This document shows positions 54,162-64,000 of a DNA stretch of 64,000 nucleotides, one piece after another. The translations under genes were made by a program, and so were the position numbers. Positions within the stretch are counted from its first letter, which is position 1. Each line of letters begins with the position of its first letter. Source of the DNA: Adiantum capillus-veneris (Eukaryota; Streptophyta; Polypodiopsida; Polypodiales; Pteridaceae); assembly GCA_014529385.2 (NCBI GenBank), contig CM043950.1, positions 154,980,045 through 155,044,044 of the forward strand, read 5' to 3'. The notes beneath the pieces are model-generated. The model did no database searches. It was not told the origin of the DNA and saw nothing but the letters and a program-made list of their open reading frames with translations.

Positions 54162-54700
54162 TGTGCGCTTTGCCGCACGTGTCGAAGGTTGGGAACTTTC
54201 CTGTGCACTGTGTGCGAGCCTCGAAAGGCTACAAGCACACAACTAGAGAGTCCTAGCAAGCTCAAAGAAACAATGGTGCGTCACTCACTGCTCAATGCTT
54301 CCGTTGTGAAGGATCCTGTGCTGTGAAGAAGAAGGAGTTTTTGCCGATGCCGCTCTCAACCGCCTTGCTGCCGCAATGCTTGATTACTCTCTCTCTAGCA
54401 TACACATACACACGTGAGCACCCAAAGGAGAGAAGACAGAGATGGAGCAAGAGCACTTCTTAGCTTACACCTCCAAGAATGAGAATTTTTAGGTCAAATG
54501 GACCTTTTATAAGAGTTTGACCCATTCACACATGGACGTCCACAGTGGTCGATCGTTGCAAAACTACTGTAAAAATAAGATAAGTGGTGCGCCTCTCATC
54601 AGCAAATCACCTACACACCTATTGGACCAACAAGCCCGGTCCATGACTCAATCAAATAGATAATATATGCCCGACGAAGGTGATAGGGTGTCCGTGAGGG
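54162..54700 (-). repeat. 5' LTR of a Tat/Athila-like element
   Basis: On the minus strand it ends ...GCGCACA just before the primer site and has a TATA box (CTTATAAAAGG, about 54509-54517). The outer edge is not defined; it lies before the copia LTR fragment at 54714. Confidence 0.55.
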
Positions 54701-54713
54701 TTAAGACCGTATT

Positions 54714-54940
54714 ATGGTAGTGATGTGTATGAACACTCTTAGCATCATCATGGTATCCTTTTTCCTCTGTAGGAGGTTTTTCTTCCCAATGGCTTCAAAT
54801 ATACACCCGTCAATCTAGGGCAAGTCTTATCTTTGTATTGGTACACTTAGTTGTACTACTTCCTATGTTGTGTGTTATCAAGCTTCTTCTTCATCTTTTC
54901 CATGTTTGTGGGCATTCTTGTAGCTATATTTCTAGCAACT
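54714..54940 (+). repeat. Diverged copia LTR fragment
   Basis: TATGGTAGTGATGTGTATGA, then AGGAGGTTTTTCTTCCC, AAATATACACCCGTCAATCT and TGTTGTGTGTTATCAAGCTT align with the LTRs at 21396 and 12269. More diverged and slightly truncated at the start. Confidence 0.75.
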
Positions 54941-55050
54941 ACTAGCTGTAGAAGCCTATTTTTGTCAAGGTAGAGTCTTCAAGATGAGAATTAACATCAC
55001 ATATGAAGGTTGACTAGCCACAATAGAATCAAAAGCAACCATAGGAGTTG

Positions 55051-55510
55051 TTATCGTTCCTTTGCTGATGGCATTGTGAGCTTCCACCTTATCTCCGTCT
55101 CTTTCATGTTATCTTCATACTTTAAAGTGTGTTCACACAAGCGTCGTGCTATGTTGTCTAGAGTAAACATAAGAAAATGAAAAGTGGTAAGAAATCCGCC
55201 AACATACCTAAGTTCACTAGCACTCTTGAGCTCACTGACTCTCCTTAAAGTAATTATGTATGGAAAACATTTTTCTTTCAAGGAACACAAGCACCCTCTA
55301 TTGGAGTTCACCAAAGCACACAACATGGAAATGCCTCAAGTTCTTTTTACCTTGTAAATGAAACAATCCCCCATTCCTTTTGCATATTAATGCATGTTGT
55401 AAATAAATATTCCCGCAATCATTTTGCTTTTTACCTTGTCCGAGGTACATAAAAAGCATCCAAAAGTGTGAAAGATCTGCCACCTGAAGTAGTGACGAAG
55501 GGGGCTACCT
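55051..55510 (-). pseudogene. Degenerate copia fragment
   Basis: The clearest part is VTTSGGRSFTLLDAFYVPRT (about 55505-55445), matching the post-protease block of copia (G..L.D.LYVP) and similar to the equivalent part of the element at 51.2 kb. The rest (55483-55298, 55326-55051) is readable but not assignable. 55511-55720 holds no recognisable gene. Confidence 0.5.
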
Positions 55511-55719
55511 AAGAACATCTTCTTCCAAATTTGTGGTCCATGTTATAAGTTGCGTGGCTTGTAGAGGGCAACATATACTTTCTACCATTGTTAGACCCAA
55601 ATGTAGTTTTGTTTTTCCATCTAAACATTGGGAAGTATACTAGAGAGAGCAAAAAAGAGTACAAAGACCAAAATGTAATTTTTGAAGGTCATTCTTATGA
55701 TTCCTGGCCATTAAATTAA

Positions 55720-55873
55720 ATTGCAAGGCAAAATTTCATCACGCCGAGAATGTGGGACGGAGTCCGGACAGAAAAAGGCAATCCATCTGTCCGGGCGGAC
55801 AGCAAGATATCCATTCTCCCGCGGTCGTTGATTTTCGAAATCCCCCACTCCACCCTCTCTCTTCTGTGCAGAG
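55720..55873 (+). promoter_or_regulatory. 5' UTR/promoter region of the host gene
   Basis: CpG-rich stretch leading to the ATG, with a pyrimidine-rich CCACTCCACCCTCTCTCTTC just upstream of the start. No TATA box is obvious. The transcription start cannot be placed. Confidence 0.4.
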
Positions 55874-57001
55874 ATGTCTTCCAACAGCCGCCGAGCTCCC
55901 CTCTCGGATCTGTCAAACCTCTCCCCACGACCTTCTTGTCCGTCTCCATTAAAATCTCCTGCCTGCGTTTCGTCTGCCTGCAAACCAAACCGCACCAACG
56001 CCGTTCTTCTTCCAAATGCGGCACGTTCGTCTCACCCCGAGCTCTCGGCAGCCGATGGTGGACGCCAAGATACAACAGCCATACCCTCCTCTCCTTGCCT
56101 CGGTTCCGCAACACAAACAGGTAAGGGTTTCTCATGCTAGAAGCTGCGTGGGTGATTTTGTACAAGAAACTGTGGCTGTCTCTTACTCTTTGCCCTTCTG
56201 TTGCAAGCTCTCGCTGCCATGGAGGAGGAGGCATGTACTCCTCAAGCTACCAAAAGAGAAACGCCGAAAGGAGAAGGCTCCATCATATATAGTCGCCGAA
56301 AGGCTGCAGATCCATCGATTCTAATCAGGAGCTGTCCGCCTCCTCGTCATCATCTCAAAACAAGGTGCCCACGCCGTTCTAAACTGTCGATCAAATTTTG
56401 CACACAGCTCAATTTGCACATTTGAGAAATCTGTGCCAATCTTGGGAGGTTGAAGTGGTTAAGTAAACCGTCATACAAGCAGAATTCGAGCAGAAGCTCC
56501 TTGCACATGCATAGACAGCCATTTACTGACCTCATTCACATGAAACGCGTGCATTCTTGCTTCCCTTGATTTGATTCTCCATGCTGATGAAATTGTGTCT
56601 CTGCGTGCGTGTCTTGATGGGTTTCTCAGGAATCAAGACAGAAACAAGGCAGTCAAGAGGGGTTTTTCTGCAGCTATGCTCAAGGAGGTAAGAGATGCTA
56701 AGGCTCCAAAATTGCTATCAAGATTTACAAAGAGATTGGTCACATGCGGATAAAATCATGCCACCGCGAGCAAGTCTGTGATTCTCAGAGTGAGATTAGA
56801 GTGCATTGTCCAGGACTAAATCTGACTCTTTTTTGTATTGGACAGGATGTTTGCCAAAGATCTAGAAGACATTCCCTTCCAAGTTTGCCCAAGAAGCAAT
56901 GGCTGCCTGAGGATTTTGTCGCAGCACAAAGGTTGCATTTTGCTGAAGTAGATGCGTTTGAGCTTTGTGAAGAGGAGGGAGACCTCTCAGATGAGGGCTG
57001 A
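55874..57001 (+). CDS. Four-exon host gene, 205 aa, possibly sororin-like
   Basis: Exons: 55874-56120, 56208-56364, 56630-56687, 56846-57001. Junctions are all GT-AG (CAG/GTAAGG, TTGCAAG acceptor; CAAG/GTGCCC, TTTCTCAG; GAG/GTAAGA, TTGGACAG), phases 1, 2 and 0 are mutually consistent, and the joined frame of 618 nt has no stop until TGA. The protein starts MSSNSRRAPLSDLSNLSPRP, is Ser/Pro-rich, has GSIIYSRRKAADP in the middle and ends with WLPEDFVAAQRLHFAEVDAF plus ELCEEEGDLSDEG. The RR.PLSDLSN start, the YSRRK motif and the C-terminal F-A-E-V-D-A-F-E-L recall plant sororin, a cohesin-protecting nuclear protein, but this rests on memory of short motifs. The exons are GC-rich, unlike the surroundings. 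No transposon feature lies inside. Intron 2 is the longest (265 nt). Confidence 0.72.
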
Positions 57002-57658
57002 GGGAAGTTCATTCAGCCCAACGGTATGTACAATACGAAGATACACTCTACATCACCATGCTGAAGTGGTCAAACATGCAAAGTTCTACTCCAAATGTAA
57101 AGAATCACATGTTGTCGTATTTGCAATTTGTGGTCACATTTAGTATCCTAGCCAGTGATATTGCAGCTGAGATGCGCATCACTGCTGTATGCTTGGGTTG
57201 TCGGTTCAATCACAAGTTTTGTATTGGATGATGTCTGTCTTTGATGTTCGATAGCATGAGGACTTGGAGATACTCTGCCTCTTCCATTTGCACAACGGAA
57301 CATGACTGAGTCACCATGGATAGGTAGTTGCCCTTTTGAGGGCTCAACAGTCTTGCTCATTTTGTACAATATAATAATTGACCAATTAGATCAATTTAGT
57401 TGCAACCATTTGCAAGAGTGCTTTTGCTCAAGGCTCTCAATGTACAATGTGTCCTCAGTTTGTTTTTCTCTTGGGTAAATGTTTGAAACTTAATAGTGCA
57501 ATTGTGGCTACATCTGATGGGTTGAAAGTCTCTATTTAGTGTACATACCTTAGTTCAAGGTTATTCTTATGTTAAACCTTATTACAAAATGCTCTCCTGT
57601 ATAGGGGCTCATATGGCAGTATGCTATTGTGGAGCATAAGCACCTATCTATTGGGGGG

Positions 57659-57660
<2 letters not shown>
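57002..57660. other. Probable 3' UTR and intergenic sequence
   Basis: No further coding exon recognised. ATAATAATT near 57370 is a weak poly(A)-signal-like region. Confidence 0.4.

Positions 57661-57699
<39 letters not shown>
57661..57699. repeat. (GA)n microsatellite
   Basis: About 19 GA units preceded by a run of G. From 57700 to 58250 no gene is recognised. Confidence 0.95.
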
Positions 57700-57701
<2 letters not shown>

Positions 57702-58309
57702 TAATCCAGTCAGTAGCTTGTTAAACTGCATCCAAATGTTATGTACTAGTTTTAAAAGATTTTTAATGTACCCTAACTTTTAGTACCTACATTGAGTCAC
57801 CCTTAACAAGATTTCCTCCGATCTTTCCTCAGCTCAACACCACCTTTTGTATGCATCTCTATCACATCATAGACGCCATTGCATGTGATAGAAATTTCTT
57901 GTGAAGTATTAAGAATGCATTGTTGTGAGAAAATGTATGCATGCCGTTATGAGATTTGGGGGTCTCCTCTTTTGTAAACTTCTATTAGTGTGATACAATG
58001 AAAATTAGAAGTTAAATATGAGTTAAAAGGGCTTGCCATTGATAAGGCTATCTATAATGCAGTGATTCCCAACTCTCATCATATTTGGACTTAGTTGGAG
58101 CATTGTGAGCTTGAATAGGGTTCTTTTGGTATTTGTTGTTAGACTTTTGGCAACTCAAGTGAATTGTCCAAAGTGATCCCATTATTTATCTTGGCTTTTA
58201 GGTATTTATTTTGCTTATTTGTCAAAGATTTTATTGAGATGGATATATGACCCCTTGCTCCCATTGTGTTATATATTAGTTATTCATTGCCAAGGTTGAT
58301 TGGCTCAAG

Positions 58310-58311
<2 letters not shown>

Positions 58312-58351
<40 letters not shown>

Positions 58352-58374
58352 CCCCCCCCCCCCCCCCCCCCCCC
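58312..58374. repeat. (CT)n followed by a C25 run
   Basis: CT at 58312-58349, then an uninterrupted C run to 58374: a 63-bp homopyrimidine tract. It lies in the U5 side of a copia LTR ending at 58409. Frames across it are artefacts. Confidence 0.95.
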
Positions 58375-58409
58375 TTGGTCTTTACGCTTTTGCATCGTTG
58401 ACTTTGACA

Positions 58410-58422
58410 TGGTATGAGAGCC
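58410..58422 (+). other. Primer-binding site of a copia element
   Basis: TGGTATGAGAGCC directly after ...TTTGACA (LTR end at 58409). It is one base different from the Met-type site TGGTATCAGAGCC. The LTR start upstream was not located. Confidence 0.7.
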
Positions 58423-58599
58423 TTGGTGGATGCAGCACGCATAAAGAAGAGGTGTTTTTTTCTTGGTGTTTTCATATGTCATGGGCATCACCTCTCCCTC
58501 CTTGTGGCTTGGGAGACGAAGAGGCGGAGTTTAGAGTTCAAGAGAGGACATAAAAATGAAGTTTTTTGTGAACGGCTTGGAGGATTATTTTGTGGCTTT

Positions 58600-59520
58600 T
58601 GGAGTGTGAGAATGTATTTATTTCCAGATCTTGTAACTTCAACATGGCTCCTCTTGCTTGAGCACCAACGACAAATTGAACAACGATAATTACGCCCATT
58701 GGAACTTGATTATGTGATTATGGTTTTTAAAAAAATGCTTATGAGACATTGTCGACAGCTCATAGCCCCATCCTATGAGAGATCCCAACATGTACACCCG
58801 CCTTCAAGATGACAAGTATCTAAAATCGTGTCAATTGGGATGTTGTTAATGCGAAGGCAATGTCGGCCATTGTGGAATCTCTTACAAAAAAAATATCTCT
58901 AGCCATTCAGACTTGAAGATTGCCAACAATATGTGGTTCAAGCTCATTGGAATGTTTGATCAAGATTCTATGATGTGAACAGGCACCACCCTTCTTGGAT
59001 AGTTATTTGCTATCTAGTTTCCATGAGGAAGTTTCATGCAATCATTCCTTTTGAAGGCTTAAGTCATTTATGATCAATTATTGGCAATGAAAATGCACTG
59101 ACTAGTACTCTGTTAGCTGCTTCGGTTCTCACAAAGTTGCCTGAGTCGTATGAAACAGTGTCTAGGACACTTCGACTACAAATCACGAAGGAAAATATGG
59201 AATTTGATGTATCTCAGCTCTTTCCTCATTGAGAAGGAAGCTGTGTTGATAATTCAAGGCAAAATTCAGATTTCTGAGAAAGGTGTGGATGCACTTGTTG
59301 CTTTGCATTCCAAAAAGAAGACCAAGAACCGTTGGTATAATTGTGGAAAGCCTGGTCATTTGCCTAAAGATTGCAGATCCAAACGCAAAGAAAGAGGTCC
59401 TACAAATGACAAAGGCAAAAGCAAGCATCATGAGGAAAGCAGTGATAGTGACTTAGGGAAGGACAACAAAGAGGCTGTTGGTGTACACTTGCAAGGACTC
59501 TCGCCTTCTAGTCACATAGA
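58600..59520 (+). pseudogene. Ty1/copia gag, degenerate
   Basis: Scattered gag blocks in several frames (NDNYAHWNLIM-like near 58680-58710), then an open part 59150-59575 with ALHSKKKTKNRWYNCGKPGH and LPKDCRSKRKERG. The nucleocapsid knuckle lacks its first Cys (Trp instead: W-Y-N-C). The element is cut at 59520 by a second LTR. Confidence 0.75.
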
Positions 59521-59870
59521 TGTTAGGGTAAGCCCAACTTGTGACACCATGTGGAAAAGCCCTCTAGCCACTTAGAAAAGGATAATTGATGACATGGTCC
59601 AATAGCAAGAGGATGAAACCCATCTAGCCAATGATTGTAAAGCACCAAGCTTATATAGAGACTATTTTCTAATCAATCAATTGCACTTTGACTCTTATCA
59701 ATTGTGTCTATACTCTCTCTATGCTCTTGCTGTTGGTGTAACCCTAACCCCAATCTCCATCTCCCTAATCCTAACCCTAACAGTATGGTTAAGCTAAGGC
59801 TTCACCCTCCATAGCCTAATGCTAATCATTGGTGATAAGGTAGTTTGCTTTCGCAACCACTAACCTTTCA
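59521..59870 (+). repeat. Copia-type 5' LTR (350 bp)
   Basis: TGTTAGGGTAAGCCC ... CACTAACCTTTCA, followed by a perfect Met-type primer site. Contains a TATA region (CTTATATAGAGAC, about 59650) and a CCCTAACCCCAAT ... CCTAATCCTAACCCTAAC stretch. Confidence 0.8.
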
Positions 59871-59872
59871 AG

Positions 59873-59885
59873 TGGTATCAGAGCC
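59873..59885 (+). other. Primer-binding site, Met-tRNA type
   Basis: TGGTATCAGAGCC, two bases after the LTR end at 59870. The element body that follows is only about 200 bp before another element's LTR begins; it includes a (GT)n tract at 60024-60046. Confidence 0.9.
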
Positions 59886-60085
59886 AATGATTCACACTTA
59901 GGTTTAACTAACCTCTCCCTAATCACTAGCATCGCTAATTAAGCTTGGGCACGTTCTTGGCAATACCAATGAGCCACTACCCTTCTTGATTAGTGAGCTT
60001 TTGATTAGTGGCTTCCCAATAATTGTGTGTGTGTGTGTGTGTGTGTTTGTGCGTGTGTACATAATTTTTGTTTGCTATTGTGTTC

Positions 60086-60309
60086 ACCCTTGGACAATCT
60101 TGCATTAGCATTGTTCTTGAAGGAGTACGAGCGGAAGTGCGACGCGAGAGAGAGTGCGAGAAGAAGAGCACGACGATATGGTGAACTCTCTCTACTGTAA
60201 TTTGTAGAGCATAGTGAGTTCTTATTAGGTTTTTACAAAAGAATATGTGTACATACCTGGTGGCCCGCCCACTTACCTGGGCGACCACATTGGGCTTTAT
60301 ACCCCAACA
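60086..60309 (-). repeat. 3' LTR of copia element 9
   Basis: On the minus strand it starts TGTTGGGGTATAAAGCCC after the purine tract AAGTGGGAGGT, and probably ends ...CCAAGGGTGAACA at 60086. The start resembles the solo LTR at 9025. The 5' LTR is beyond the window. Confidence 0.7.
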
Positions 60310-60398
60310 ACCTCCCACTTAAAGTCCAATGTGGTACTTTAAGTGTGAGAGAAGCTACTATACAAGCTAATATACAAGAGATGTAGAGAAGTGATGTA

Positions 60399-61562
60399 CT
60401 ACCCTACACCTAACTGCTTGCGAAAATGTGCAAAGCTCTCTGAGGGAAGTCCTTTTGTAAGTAGATCAGCAGGATTTTCTGTGGTGTGAACTTTGACAAG
60501 CTGAAGTTGCTTATCCTTGAGCATTTCCCTGATGAAATGATACTTCACATCCACATGCTTTGTCTTTAAGTGATAAACTGGATTGCGAGCCAATTGTATA
60601 GCACTTTGACTATCACAATATAACACAGGCATCTCTTCTTTGATTCCCAAATCTGTTACTAGTCGATTACGACAAATTGATTCTTTGCATGCCTCTGATG
60701 CTGCAACATATTCAGCCTCTGTAGTAGACTGAGTAACACAATCTTGTAATCTAGAACGCCATGATACTACTCCACCAGCCAATGTAAAGACATACCCTGA
60801 CGTAGACCTTCGGTTGTCTAAGTCACTTGCATAATCTGAGTCTGTAAAACCCATTACACTTGGCTCCTGACTCCCATAGCATATACGCATACTCTTTGTA
60901 GCTTTCAGGTATCTCAATATTCCTTTCACTGCCTCCCAATGTTTCTTGCCTGGGTTTGACATGTATCGACTTACTACTCCCACTGCAAATGCAATGTCTG
61001 GGCGAGTAGCAATCATTGCATACATCAAACTACCCACTGCAGACGCATATGGAATCTTATCCATTTCAGCCCGTTCTTCCTCAGACACAGGACAATCTTG
61101 TTTGCTAAGTTTCACATATGGTGGCAATGGAACACTCATTGCCTTTCCCTTCTCCATATTGAAACGTTGCAAAACCTTGTCAATATACTCTGTTTGAGAT
61201 AACCAAATCAACTTCTTTGATCTGGCTCTCTCAATGCGCATACCAAGTATATGACTTGCCTCACCCATGTCTTTCATGTCAAACGATTTTGCCATCTTTG
61301 ACTTCAAAGCTGAAATTTCTTCCAAGTGCTTGCCAGCAATCAACATGTCATCCACATACAAAATAAGGATCAGCCAACTACCATCCTTAGCCTTCTTTGT
61401 ATATAGACAATGATCGAACTCACTACGTTTGTAGCCTTGAGAAAGCATAAACTTGTGGAATTTATGGTACCATGCCCTCGGTGATTGTTTTAAGCCATAA
61501 AGACTCTTTAACAACTGGCATACCCAATCTTCCTTGCCTTTCTCAACAAACCCTTCTGGCTG
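60399..61562 (-). pseudogene. Copia element 9 RT core and RNase H
   Basis: 371 open codons (61514-60399). KSLYGLKQSPRAWYHKFHKF and ILYVDDMLIAG give the RT core with both catalytic Asp residues. The connection follows, then RNase H with GFTDSDYASDLDNRRSTSGY, QSTTEAEYVAASEACKE, CDSQSAIQLARNPVYHLKTK and HVDVKYHFIRE, ending NPADLLTKGLPSESF. All RNase H acidic residues appear intact. Typical copia C-terminus. Confidence 0.93.
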
Positions 61563-61860
61563 CTACATGTAAATTTCCACATCTAAATCACCATGCAAGA
61601 ACGCTGTCTTGACATCCATTTGGTGCAACACCAAATCTAATATGGCAACCAATGCAAGAAAGCATCTCAATGTAGTCATCTTGACCACCGGAGAGAAGAC
61701 TTCATCAAAGTCAATGCCTTGTTCTTGCTTAAAGCCCTTGGCAACAAGCCTTGCTTTGTACTTTGGCTGACTATCATGAGCGGTGATCTTATACCTGTAA
61801 ACCCATTTACAAGATACAGCTTCCATGTCTTGTTTTTATGCAGAGCTGTCATCTTTGACT
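61563..61860 (-). pseudogene. Copia element 9 RT N-part
   Basis: AVSCKWVYRYKITAHDSQPK, YKARLVAKGFKQEQGIDFDE, VFSPVVKMTTLRCFLALVAI and HQMDVKTAFLHGDLDVEIYM are the conserved copia RT entry (first catalytic Asp in MDVKTAFLHG). A small deletion near 61830 and TAG at 61563 isolate it. Confidence 0.9.
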
Positions 61861-63145
61861 ACATGGCCAATTGCCAATTCCCGGAGTCCTTCATTTGCAC
61901 TGCTTCCTTGTAACATGAAGGCTCATTGCAATCAGTCAACATGACATAGTTCATAGATGGAACAAACCTATCAGGAGGTCGCGTGACACGTCCAGATCTA
62001 CGTACAATAGGTGGCTCAGGCTCAGCCACAACCTGTGGTTCCAATCTATCCTGTCCTTGCTCCTCTTGAGCCCTGACATTTTGTCTTGCACGTGCAGGTC
62101 CATCTTCTTGGAAGACAACTCTTCTAATCTTCTCAACCCTCTCTGGTTTAGAATGATATTTGGATTCATTAAAGTGAACATCATTGCTGCGGACAACCTT
62201 TCTGGATTCGGGATCCCAAAGTCTGTACCCCATCTCACCAGAATTACCATAGCCTAGAAAGATGCACTTTCTACTCTTTGGCTCAAGTTTGTTCCTAAAT
62301 TCCTTTGGAACGTGAGTATATGCTTCACAGCCAAAGACTCTGAGATGCTTGTATGAGGGCATTTTGCCTGACCATACCATCTCTGGCACTGAATCCTTCT
62401 GCAAAACCTTGCTAGGAGATCTATTTACAAGATGAACAGCTGTTGATACAGCTTCAGCCCAAAACCCATTTGGCAGCTGTGCATTAGACAACATACTTCT
62501 GACCTTCTCTTGTATGGTCCTATTCATCCTGTCAGCAACACCATTTTAAGGAGGATTGTAAGGAGCAGTAAGTTCACGTTTTATACCTTTTGACTCACAA
62601 AAGTCCTGAAAGGCCTTTGAAACATACTCTCCACCATTGTCAGTGCGTAAGCATTTAAGCTTCTTGCCACTCTGATTCTCCACAAGTGTCACAAACGTTT
62701 TGAAAACACTAAACGCTTCATCCTTGTTCTTGAGAAAGTAAACCCATACTTTCCTCGAGTAATCATCTATAAATGTCATAAAGTAAGAATCTCCCCCTAG
62801 AGATAGGTTAGGCATAGGTCCACACAAATCACTATGAACAAGTGCCAACTGTGTATCTCTTCTACTGCTTCTATGCTTATGTGGCTGCTGTGTTTGCTTA
62901 CCATACAGACAATGTTCACAAAATTCAAAATCATTAAATGAAAAGCCAGGCAAATAACCAGAACGAGACAAGATTTCCATTCCCTTCTTGGACATATGTC
63001 CTAACCGGCTATGCCACAAAGAAACGTTCGGCTGCTCGGTTACATTGATTACATTTTTAGAGACATTTGATACATAAATCATGTAAAGTCCTCCAGACTT
63101 TACTCCATGTGCTACTGTCATAGAACCCTTGGATATCTTCCACAT
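61859..63145 (-). pseudogene. Copia element 9 integrase
   Basis: Pre-integrase zinc region (NVSLWHSRLGHMSKKGMEIL, CEHCLYGKQTQQPHK: H-H-C-C), catalytic core (LALVHSDLCGPMPNLSLGGD, CLRTDNGGEYVSKAFQDFCE), a TAA after ELTAPYNPP, then in the same frame MNRTIQEKVRSMLSNAQLPN with the region around the catalytic Glu, and the GKF-like C-terminal block (EAYTHVPKEFRNKLEPKSRK, CIFLGYG). A single stop codon interrupts an otherwise continuous integrase. Confidence 0.92.
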
Positions 63146-64000
63146 GTCTGTCCAAAAGTGGTGACGTAGCCAGCATCATCAAGTAAACCTGTGCTGATCA
63201 AGCTCTTTGTAATTGCGGGAACATGTCTCACATTCTTCAGTGTGAAAGAAGAGCCATTCTGAAACTTCAATTGAACATCTCCAACACCTAAGATCTCACA
63301 TGTCTGCCCATTGCCTAGCCGAACATGATCTTTAGTGGTCACATAAGAAGTAAACCACTCCTTGTTTGGAGACACATGAAGTGATGCCCTTGAGTCTATA
63401 ATCCAGTCACTCAGTGCATTTCCATCAGATGCTGTAAGAAGAGCTGAGTCCATTGTATTCTTCAAGAAGTAGATGTCTCCTGACACTAGACTGTCATCCT
63501 CTGCAACAGTGTTTGTCACATTTATTTCTTGAATCTTCACTAAGGACTTGTTCTTCTCACCATGGTCTTCAGCTTTCTCTTTGCCTTTTTCTGCTTTCCA
63601 TTCTCTGCAGTCTCTTTTCATGTGACCCTTCTTGCCACAATGGTAGCATTCTATGTCACTCTTGCCTTTAGCACTGCGGGACTTGCTATGAGACTGATTC
63701 CTCTTTCCACCTTTGTACTTTTCTTTGGTCCTTCCCCTGACAACTAAGGCTGTTCCTTTGCCTTTGTCCATTGTCTTTCTATTGGTTTCTTCAGTAAGCA
63801 GACTTCCTTCTACACCTACTATGTTCAAACCATTTGGAGGTGCAGAATTACTCAAAGCTGTGCGAAAGGTGTCCCAACTTTCCGGCAATGTGATCAACAG
63901 GAACATAGCTCTAACATGCTCATCAAACTTCACACCTTGAGATGACAACTAACTATAGATTGTGTTGAATTCATTCAGATGATTGACATAGGTGTCCCTT
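63118..64000 (-). pseudogene. Copia element 9 gag end and protease
   Basis: GVKFDEHVRAMFLLITLPES (gag), then a basic linker, and the knuckle CYHCGKKGHMKRDC (CX2CX4HX4C intact). The protease active site reads WIIDSRASLHVSPNKEWF, where the catalytic D-S-G has become D-S-R. Then CEILGVGDVQLKFQNGSSFT and LKNVRHVPAI. A TAG at 63951-63949 separates it from more gag toward 64000. Confidence 0.88.

Larger units (their letters stand above)
60086..64000 (-). mobile_element. Ty1/copia element 9, long and lightly damaged
   Basis: Minus strand, from gag (running past 64000) through protease, integrase, RT and RNase H to the polypurine tract and 3' LTR. Lesions seen: TAG at 63951-63949 in gag, Gly to Arg in the protease active site, TAA at 62548-62546, TAG at 61861-61859, a frame break near 61830 and TAG at 61565-61563. 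Confidence 0.92.

Noticed and set aside
59750-59785. CCCTAACCC-type motifs as an interstitial telomere
   Set aside because: Only a few imperfect units lie inside a defined LTR; they are probably part of its U5 sequence.

Overview
The window looks like nuclear DNA of a land plant with a large, repeat-rich genome. The evidence is several Ty3/gypsy lineages (including a chromovirus and a Tat-type element with a second RNase H), Ty1/copia elements, a CACTA terminus, hAT-type MITEs, a decayed pentatricopeptide-repeat (PPR) gene, a decayed heavy-metal-associated (HIPP-like) gene and one intron-containing host gene. I cannot name the species; a fern, lycophyte or gymnosperm would fit. No rRNA, tRNA, CRISPR array or bacterial-type operon was recognised.

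Layout: 1-1568 holds degenerate AT-rich repeats, a dead HIPP-like fragment on the minus strand, CT/GT simple repeats and the right end of a CACTA-type transposon. 1569-5291 is the 5' part of a minus-strand gypsy element whose LTR carries a TATA box and a long array of heat-shock-element-like TTCnnGAA units. 6000-11636 is a second, heavily broken minus-strand gypsy element, interrupted at 9025-9278 by a solo LTR with a perfect 5-bp target duplication. 12269-19962 is a composite: a copia LTR, then a third gypsy family ('X') flanked on both sides by a 540-bp repeat carrying a pair of small ORFs, with about 2 kb of X inverted. 20.1-23.9 kb holds minisatellites, a copia 3' end, a 249-bp hAT-type MITE and a copia-type LTR. 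24.6-27.66 kb is a second X copy with its complete 1.28-kb LTR, followed by a dead PPR gene.

28.0-36.95 kb is one minus-strand chromovirus pol gene split by a 5.8-kb terminal-inverted-repeat element (30060-35848) and by a second 249-bp MITE (36420-36668). 37.0-40.2 kb is the 5' end of another LTR element, with a CCAAT-rich LTR, a Met-type primer site and a gag with an arginine/serine-rich tract. 42.3-47.36 kb is the best-preserved gypsy element: a small-ORF pair, then gag-protease and pol in one frame separated by a single UGA, then two RNase H domains and a truncated integrase. 47.4-54.95 kb mixes hAT transposase remnants, an LTR, a copia fragment and the 5' end of a Tat/Athila-like element. 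55874-57001 is a four-exon host gene with consistent splice phases, possibly sororin-like. 58.4-60.1 kb holds copia 5' ends, and 60086-64000 is a long, lightly damaged minus-strand copia element running off the window.

The most unusual signal is the small-ORF pair: two paralogous reading frames of about 70 codons in tandem, found three times. In two cases they lie directly upstream of a gypsy gag on the same strand. Between distant copies the frame is gap-free in the second ORF and changes in its core are synonymous. I do not recognise the product.
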